This document shows, in pieces, positions 58,685-64,000 of a stretch of 64,000 nucleotides of DNA (the stretch's first letter is position 1; each line of letters begins with the position of its first letter). This DNA comes from Haemaphysalis longicornis. Lineage: Eukaryota; Arthropoda; Arachnida; Ixodida; Ixodidae. The position numbers were made by a program, and so were the translations under genes. The stretch spans positions 496,001 through 560,000 of the forward strand of contig JABSTR010001172.1 in assembly GCA_013339765.2 (NCBI GenBank), read 5' to 3'. Below the pieces are notes generated by a model, which saw only the letters and a list, made by a program, of their open reading frames with translations, was not told the origin of the DNA and made no database searches.

Positions 58685-58861
58685 ATGGCGTGGCTTAAAC
58701 AGGACTATACGACCGAGCTCTGTTTATTTATACTTTCGTTTATTTCCGTGTCGCTGTTTATCTGTGGGGCTGCAGTACCGACCAACGGCGTTCTTGTTTG
58801 TAATGCTGAAGCCGTATTTATAGTAAGGTCTTATTTTGAAGGTTTTATGAAACACTTGTGA
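58685..58861 (+). CDS. Possible 58-codon membrane microprotein, doubtful
   Basis: ATG-started frame beginning MAWLKQDYTTEL, then a hydrophobic stretch, CLFILSFISVSLFICGAAV, long enough for one membrane helix, and a short tail ending FEGFMKHL. A CpG-rich leader-like block precedes it. No family is recognised. AT-rich chance frames often look hydrophobic, so this is weak. Confidence 0.12.
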   Translation: MAWLKQDYTTELCLFILSFISVSLFICGAAVPTNGVLVCNAEAVFIVRSYFEGFMKHL

Positions 58862-60367
58862 AGACTTACCGATTGTCGTGCAGCTTCACGTTTTTTTTTT
58901 TTTTTTTTTTTTGTGGTGGCGTGTTTGAATTACGCATCGCAGAAAAGGTTACTGCCTGCATTAGAAGTTCAATCGTAGCCCCATTTTCACTCGTCAGAGT
59001 GGGTACACCGTAGGGATCTTGTCGCAAATACTGATTGTGCCTTCGTCGGAAACCGTACCGTGTGCGTTTGTGGCTGTCGTTTCGCCGCAGTTTTTCCACA
59101 GCAATGGGAGATCGTTCTGTATTTGCCTTGCAGCGTTCTCATCTCTTCGCGTGAACGGAATGAGCATGGTCGTGAGTGTCACAATAGTTGCGTTTAGTTA
59201 GATAATTCTGTGCTTATAACTGCATTGAAAAAAAATGAGAGTACTGTGAAAGGTGTTCGTGTTTTTGGCATTAAACGCAGCGACCTTATTGTTTGTGTGC
59301 GCATATATAACAGTGCCATTGCGTGCAGATTTAGTTCTATGCATTTGTTCGATGCAGAAGGTAGAACTGACGGGCCAAAACGCATCCTACCACGCCCTGC
59401 GCCAAGTACGTCAACACGTTGCTGTTTTAGCCTTACGTTCCGGACGAGCGAATCGATAAAGCCTTTAGGAGCATACCTCGAACGCTCCTGAAAGCCATGC
59501 ATTGACGCGTGCGCAGCAGCATCTCCACTAAACTCGGCAGGCACGCCGTTTAGGCAGGCATAGCTCAACCGAAACTGTGCTCAGTTGAAACAGTCGAATC
59601 TTGCACGAATATACGCACAGTAACGTGCCATTCCTCGAATCAGCCACGAACGCAAGCATGCATCGAGAACAAAGGAATCGGCTTGCTTTGTTCCTCTGAT
59701 TCGGTCCCCAGTTGGGTGCGTGGTATATGGTGTTAGCCGAAGGGTGGCGCGCCTGTTGTGTTTAAACACCGCGGGGCCTTCTACCTTTGTGCGAATGCGC
59801 GCAGGCGTGCGGTCATCGAACGCTCCTGGCGTCAGCCCCGGGGGACCAGTGCGTTATTAATACATGCTGCGATTGTCCGCAGCTGTGACCGAGCGCGTGC
59901 TCGGGGCAGCAGCCTTCCGTTTCTGCGCGTTTACATGCATGTCGTTGACTCTATTGTCGCTCCGGTCGCGGCCCGTTTCGCAAATTCACGGAACTAGCTA
60001 CCTCTTGTATACGTGGCTCCCTTGATTTGTCGCATCAGTGGAGTAGTTGCTGCACTATCACCGAGGAATCAAGTTCAAGTCCAGGCGTTGCTCTACTCAA
60101 GCGATGGTGCGAGGTTTTTCCGCTGTCCACACTAACTTGTTCTAGGAGGTAAAAACAATTGCTTTGGTTTGGGCGTGTTGGTTTGTTAGTAAACTCAGTT
60201 GATAGTCAGCATCGTGTCCGTGTTTTCTTCCTGCGTCCTGTGTTTTTTCGTTTAATTTGAAGTTCCAAGTAGGTAAAATGAGCATGGAATAGATGTGGTA
60301 TGGATAGTCAGCTGGCCTTGAATGCTCATTTTTAAGGCTTACGGTGTCGTCGGTAAATGGTATACGG
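58862..60367. other. Unassigned, probably intronic
   Basis: A T22 run lies at about 58891-58912. No gene, TIR element or tandem repeat was recognised. Confidence 0.35.
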
Positions 60368-60443
60368 CAGTTCCGGTATAACTAGCGTCACTAAATGAGC
60401 TTTATTTTATAAGATTTTATTTAGTGACGCTGGATATAATGCA
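60368..60443. mobile_element. Tiny TIR hairpin, MITE-like
   Basis: AGCGTCACTAAAT (60384-60396) and its exact complement (60419-60431) are flanked by CAGTTCCGGTATAACT and a diverged GGATATAATGCAGG mirror. The layout recalls the CAGT...TATAAC element at 29535, though the sequences differ. Confidence 0.45.
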
Positions 60444-61429
60444 GGCCCAGACTTTTGTGCCTTCCCCCCCTCCCTCCTCCCCCATCCCCCCCCCTTCTTT
60501 CGTACTACGCGCTAGTATAAATGACCCGTCTGGGAAATCGGCGGGACCGTGTCTGAAACTTCCCACATTTTCCAGTTTATAACTCGCTTTCGCCAAAGTT
60601 GGTGAGGGACAGGGCGACGCGAATATGCGACGTCCCGACGTCAGGCCTAACGTGAAGCTTGAATCTAACGCTGTTAACAGGTGTCGTGAGGTTCAACCTA
60701 ATTTATGGTCACCTAACGTCCAAGCTTCCAGTCGGAATTTTAGTTCGGTCTGTAGATTATTTAATGAAGCGGTTCTGGTGCGTTGCAACGTGCAAGTTGT
60801 CCCCGCCCACAGGATGGTCGAGACCTTGTGCACGGACGCTGCGGCGAGTTTGGTTTTGACGAACGGGGCCGTTGGGCGGAGGAATGGAGGAGGGTGATGA
60901 AGAAGGACAATGGAGGCCGCGAGAACAATGGCGCATCCGAAGAGGAGGAGGAGGAGGTCGGAAGGGAAAAGGGCCACGGGAAGGTCGCTCGCTGGCACGC
61001 CCGACCTCCGCGCGGGGCCACCGCGACTGAGGTCGTTGAACGCCAGCAGGAAAGAAGAAAACGACTGGGTCAGTGGTGCCAGTCAAGCCAGCCAGCCGGT
61101 CAGCGCAGCATCCACTTGCTTCCTTCCTTCCTGATTCGCCGTCGGATATGAAGCGTCGTGCGGCCGCAGCGGCGCAAGGGCGCTGTGGCTGATCGCCTGA
61201 CCGCCTCTGCCCCGTCGCGCTGTTCCACAACGTCTCGATACTTTGGGGGCCTCTAATTAGGCCGTGGTAATGAAAAGTGACCTTGCCAGAAAATAATTTT
61301 GACTGGGGGTGGAGGGAGACAAAATAGGACACTTGTGTGGGATATTCGCCGTACTTTGATGGTCTTGAAGCAATCTAAATAAATCCGTAGATGTTCACTG
61401 CAGGGACCGAGAGGCGGAACTAGAAGTAA
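60444..61429. other. Unassigned, CpG-rich in its second half
   Basis: From about 60830 to 61210 the sequence is GC-rich with a GAGGAGGAGG run. Frames on both strands are compositional. No exon is supported. Confidence 0.3.
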
Positions 61430-61580
61430 CAGAAGAAAGGTAACTCGATGGAGTGATGAAATGAGAAAACTTGGTGTCAAAAGAATGGATGCGGACTGCG
61501 CTGGTTCAAAGCCATTGGAAGTCAACGGGATAGGCCTTCATCCTGTAGCGGACATAGGACAGGCTGCTGATGATGATGTT
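61430..61580 (+). mobile_element. LINE 3'-end fragment, plus strand
   Basis: The frame RWSDEMRK near 61451 resembles the RWSDE(I/L)R word at the C-terminus of tick non-LTR proteins. It is followed by AGGCCTTCATCCTGTAGCGG, which is the complement of the motif at 31018 and 32672, and by a CTGATGATGATG tail. It is truncated and dead. Confidence 0.6.
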
Positions 61581-62943
61581 GCTGTTCACTGTACGATGAG
61601 CCTCAGACCAGTATAGTGTTCGGGCTACTCGGCACTCCATTTGGCTGACTTCAGCAGCACACCACCGAAGGGAGTAAATAAAGTGACACTGTGTATACAA
61701 GCGCTTGTACCCTGTCCCTTTCTTCGTCCTTGTTGGTCGTGCGCTTTTTGAAGCGAGTGATAGCTAAAATTGAGTTCGATGCACAGAACCCTAATGCTAA
61801 CGTAGGCAGAAAATTTCGCTGTTGGGGAGCACCTTAAATGGGTATTTAAATTACCTCTAGGAAGCACGCGGGGTGGTGTAAATCGCGTTAACGGAACCTT
61901 TAGTGCGAATTATGAGATGGAAGTGAATTGCGGATGCGAGTTTTATTTGGATAGCGGATGGGGTTCACGTAAAGCAGCTTCGGCATCGAGTGACGGTAGA
62001 AACGAAACACTATATCGTAGAGGGCGCAGAACAGGAATTAGGTTACACGAGATGGTAGGGGCAGCAATTCAGCGGTATTACGTCTTCATCCAGCACAGAC
62101 ACAATGACGTCGAGTATCGTGGAACGCTGTTATCTGTTGTGGTTGACATTTAGATCCTGTCAAGGTGGGCTTGTCTTGAAGGAACCGAGGTTGCGACTGA
62201 CGGGCCCTTTTAGGGAGCCGAAATACTTACCCTCGTGACTAATCTCCCGAATAAAACGCGCTCCCGTTGTTTCTTTACACGCGTTCTGCTCGTGAGCGTT
62301 TTTAAGCAGCATTCCCGAGCAAACGCATGTGTTTCCAAAAACATGCTGGGTTGCGATGACTTCCGCTCAGCTTCTATACGATCGTTCCCTTCCGGACCTT
62401 TTTCTGCTCAGACGTACACGTCTTCAACGGAGCCTGTCATTATTCCGACAGCATTGGGCTGCTCGAGGATTCTGCTGGTTGGGAGAGGAATATTGTTGTA
62501 TTCACATGAAAAAAATAAAAAAGTACGCCAGCTCTGCACGTCGTGACTTACGTGGGAGGGCAAAAAAGGGAGTCCCAATACTAACAACATTCGCGAGCCC
62601 CCCATCTATCGTGTTTAATTAAGCAGGGGCGATTGTTGTGCATGTCCGATTTAGAACGAAGCACGTGTACGCGGCATTGCCCCAACGTCGTTTTCGCGTC
62701 TCGCCACGCCGTAAATTACACTTCCTGGTGTGTGGATTTTCCTGTCGCGTCGAGTAAGTTTTAGTAGCCTGGCGCTCCGCCATCCGAGGGGTGTGGTACT
62801 GATTTGACATAAAAGTTCAATCTCGTTTGCATGCAAGTAAGAACAGGAAGGAGGTGTAAGAGGAGCAGCAACTTAGTATACAGATACCGTCCAAGAGACG
62901 ACGTCCTCGGCAGTGCGCGTCCGAGCCGCGGGGTGCGGAGGGC
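61581..62943. other. Unassigned, probably intronic
   Basis: No recognised gene or element. A short A-rich run lies near 62509-62523. Confidence 0.3.
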
Positions 62944-63180
62944 ATGGCAACAGTGCAGCAGCAGCGTCTCACGGTAGAGAGAGAGGGGGGCTCCGCTGAC
63001 TGCGCCCTGGGGAGGCCGCGAGCGCACGCAGGGCGCCTGAAGTGGAGGATGCCCATGCGAGCAGCGCTGATGCCTTCTCTCGCAAAGCAGCGCCTGCCGG
63101 GGGTGACTGAGCCAAAAGTTCGCCTGCATCAGGTTCGACGTCCTCGGAGCGACCGACCGCGGGAGCCTCCTCCTGCCAAG
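62944..63180 (+). CDS. Possible coding exon with donor, doubtful
   Basis: ATG (context GGCATGG) opens 79 codons, starting MATVQQQRLTVE and ending REPPPAK. They run to AAG|GTCAGT at 63180/63181, the same donor sequence as the 26335 exon. The phase is 0. The peptide is arginine/proline-rich and the region is GC-rich, so the frame may be compositional. It could be another alternative first exon or the start of another gene. Confidence 0.2.
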
Positions 63181-64000
63181 GTCAGTCAGTCGGTCGGGTC
63201 GCCGGAAATCAGCGCCCACCGAATCGCTCGCGCGCGCAGAGCAGAAACGTCGTAGTCGTGTATTCTCGGACGCCCCCCCCCCCCCCCCCCCCCCTTTACT
63301 TTTTTTTTTTCTCTGCCCGCGCACTCCAGCTGTGTTGCGCTCTCTTGGTCTGACCCGCCCGTTTTTTCTCCCTCGCTTAATCTCTCACCCGCTGCTGCTC
63401 AACAAATTATATCGCCGAGAACGACGTGTCTTGTTCTCCCTCCCTCGTAGTCCCCTTCACGCGGCTGCCGCCATCATCATCGGAGTCCTGGTCGTCATCA
63501 GCGTGGTCGCATCTTCCTTTCCGCTTCCTGGCTCACCTGCCGGCAGCGGTCAGAAGCGCGCGCGCTCCTACGATTCACCTGTGCGCGCCCACCCCCCTCC
63601 TCTCCCCTTCTCCCCTGACCGCCGTTTCTGGTTTTCGCTTCTTCGCGTCCTTTTTAGTTCGTAGTCTCGCTTGCCGCTCCCGGTGTTCATTTAGCGTGTG
63701 TACATTGACGTTTGTCGTGGCTTCTAATGGCTCGGAGCGCGCCTGGCTCGAGCTGTGTCGGCACACAGCTCAAGCTCTCTGCCGCCGAGTATTTGCGAGA
63801 TGCCAACGCCTACCAACGCTGTCCCTTTGTAGCCTCGGTCACATGGCCTGTATTCGGGCCGCCGTCGGATGCTGCGTCCGCACTTGACTTCTTTTCCGTC
63901 CGCTCTCTCAGCGCCCCCTCTCTCCCGGCTTCTCTGACCCGGCGCGGTGGGCTTGTTCACCTGACCGCCGTGCCGTTGGGAGAAGTGGATTGACCAGGGT
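63181..64000. other. Unassigned right edge with C22 run
   Basis: C22 at 63273-63294 precedes a T-run. GAGCTGTGTCGGCACACAGC near 63750 forms a short hairpin. Frames reach the window edge without domains. Confidence 0.35.

Overview
This window reads as nuclear DNA of a hard tick (Ixodidae). The main evidence is six copies of a tRNA-derived SINE that I recognise as the Ruka family of ixodid ticks. Four carry a clear body with the internal landmark GCGGCCGCTTTTCTGATGG and most end in an (AATC)n tail. Tick-style non-LTR retrotransposon pieces, Penelope-like elements, many microsatellites and widely spaced, mostly unreadable coding sequence fit the same picture. There are no operons, ribosome binding sites, rRNA genes or CRISPR arrays. 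The species cannot be named from the sequence alone.

Region 1 (1 to about 25.4 kb) is a transposon and repeat landscape. It opens with a 2.2 kb near-palindromic foldback element built from 15-bp units. A short hAT-type element with an exact 8-bp target duplication and a 279-bp hairpin follow. Next come three SINE copies, an RT plus RNase H LINE relic on the minus strand, an LTR-like repeat, tandem repeats, and a 39-bp perfect hairpin resembling a Penelope terminus. At 21.3-24.6 kb two 5'-truncated Penelope-like elements lie head to head between two blocks of the same minisatellite.

Region 2 (about 25.4-27.8 kb) holds the best evidence for a cellular gene. A CpG-rich stretch of about 0.9 kb with three short closed uORFs leads to an ATG in a CACC context at 26335. 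The 29-codon coding exon ends at an AAG|GTCAGT donor at 26423/26424. I do not recognise the protein. A second possible first exon (27552-27574) ends in the same phase. A pyrimidine tract followed by TTTTAG|GTAAGT at 27729/27730 looks like a recursive-splicing (zero-length exon) site.

Region 3 (27.8-64 kb) is GC-rich and relatively poor in recognisable transposons, and is probably first-intron or regulatory sequence of that gene. It contains two further SINE copies, a tRNA-like SINE split by a hairpin insertion, a second LTR-like copy carrying a TTA-flanked MITE, small TIR elements, a five-copy 109-bp minisatellite with two alternating unit types, long (CT)n, and several G or C homopolymer runs. 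No downstream exon could be proven, so the rest of the gene probably lies beyond the window. Coding calls outside 26335-26423 are low confidence.
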